NCBI RefSeq assembly: GCF_018129685.1
Contig: NZ_JAFCLG010000006.1
Coordinates: forward strand, 186,001 to 250,000
Direction: 5' to 3'
Origin: Bradyrhizobium manausense
Lineage (GTDB): Bacteria > Pseudomonadota > Alphaproteobacteria > Rhizobiales > Xanthobacteraceae
Length of the DNA stretch: 64,000 nucleotides
The translations under genes and the position numbers were made by a program. The notes under the pieces were generated by a model. It saw only the letters and a list, made by a program, of their open reading frames with translations, did no database searches and was not told the DNA's origin. Below are positions 63,624 through 64,000 of this stretch, piece by piece (position 1 is the stretch's first letter; the number at the start of each line of letters is the position of its first letter).

Positions 63624-63929
63624 ATGGCAAAGAAGAGTTCAATCGAGAAGAACAACCGGCGCAAGCGGATGGCGAAGAACGCCGCCCCGAAGCGCGCGCG
63701 GTTGAAGGCGATCATCGCCGACAAGTCGCTGCCGATGGAGGAGCGGTTCGCCGCCACCCTGAAGCTTGCGGAAATGCCGCGCAATTCGTCGGCGACCCGC
63801 ATCCGTCTGCGTTGCGAGCTGTCGGGCCGTCCGCGCTCGAACTATCGCAAGAACAAGCTGTCCCGTATCGCGCTCCGCGAACTTGGCTCCAAGGGCATGG
63901 TCCCGGGCCTCGTGAAGTCGAGCTGGTAA
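63624..63929 (+). CDS. rpsN: 30S ribosomal protein S14 (zinc-independent form)
   Basis: A 101-residue S14 of the long, zinc-free type: no CxxC pairs are present. [28 protein letters not shown] and [39 protein letters not shown] are typical. Confidence 0.97.
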   Translation: MAKKSSIEKNNRRKRMAKNAAPKRARLKAIIADKSLPMEERFAATLKLAEMPRNSSATRIRLRCELSGRPRSNYRKNKLSRIALRELGSKGMVPGLVKSSW

Positions 63930-63943
63930 GGAGGGTCGTTTAG

Positions 63944-64000
63944 ATGTCCACGCACGATCCAATCAGCGATCTCATCACCCGCATCCGCAACGCGCAGATG
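63944..64000 (+). CDS. rpsH: 30S ribosomal protein S8, start only
   Basis: The frame from ATG 63944 reads STHDPISDLITRIRNAQM before the window ends. This is the S8 N-terminus and the place expected in the spc operon. AAGGAGGG lies about 9 nt upstream. Confidence 0.95.
   Translation, partial: MSTHDPISDLITRIRNAQM

Overview
The window is a high-GC alphaproteobacterial chromosome segment, most probably Bradyrhizobium or a close relative. This rests on recalled family resemblance, since no search was run. The support is: ribosomal and RNA polymerase proteins that read like Bradyrhizobium versions; a CTTGAC-type -35 box before the str operon; the tRNA-Trp/secE/nusG junction; and long palindromic intergenic repeats (23953-24058 and 25211-25296) of a kind scattered through Bradyrhizobium genomes.

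Region 1 (1-11.3 kb) is a type II secretion locus. A minus-strand run with overlapping start/stop codons encodes GspE, F, G, H, I, J, K, L, M and the start of a GspN/GspC-like protein cut by the window edge. The secretin gspD is transcribed divergently and is followed by a secreted Sel1-repeat protein. Region 2 (11.3-12.8 kb) holds gmd (GDP-mannose 4,6-dehydratase) followed by only the first 38 codons of a GDP-fucose synthase gene. GDP-fucose synthesis from this locus therefore looks broken.

Region 3 (12.8-15.6 kb) is the most system-like part. A NAD-kinase-fold protein and an SPFH/band-7 protein form a minus-strand pair. Facing them is an NrtR-like regulator whose Nudix box has lost key glutamates. 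The 99-bp gap between them carries a tandem 22-bp palindromic operator. Region 4 (15.8-31.2 kb) is catabolic and transport: an MHS symporter, a BKACE-family enzyme, an MFS protein, a class III CoA-transferase, RidA, and a TetR repressor facing an acyl-CoA dehydrogenase/APH-type kinase pair that resembles the two halves of ACAD10/ACAD11. After these come an ArgE-like deacetylase, two SDRs, a histidine phosphatase and an AI-2E permease with an extra C-terminal domain. A serine hydrolase of the beta-lactamase family follows at 31.2-32.4 kb.

Region 5 (32.6-64 kb) is the core expression block: tRNA-Trp, secE, nusG, rplK, rplA, rplJ, rplL, rpoB, rpoC, then rpsL, rpsG, fusA, tuf and the S10/spc genes through the start of rpsH. 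It has two insertions. A 2-hydroxyacid dehydrogenase sits between rplA and rplJ. A three-gene cluster sits between rpoC and rpsL: a flavin oxidase/methyltransferase fusion, an ABC exporter with very acidic ends, and a convergent FAD monooxygenase. The last two genes overlap tail to tail, so one DNA stretch encodes poly-Asp/Glu on one strand and poly-Ser on the other.

No CRISPR array, insertion sequence, prophage or rRNA gene was seen. All product names come from reading motifs by eye.
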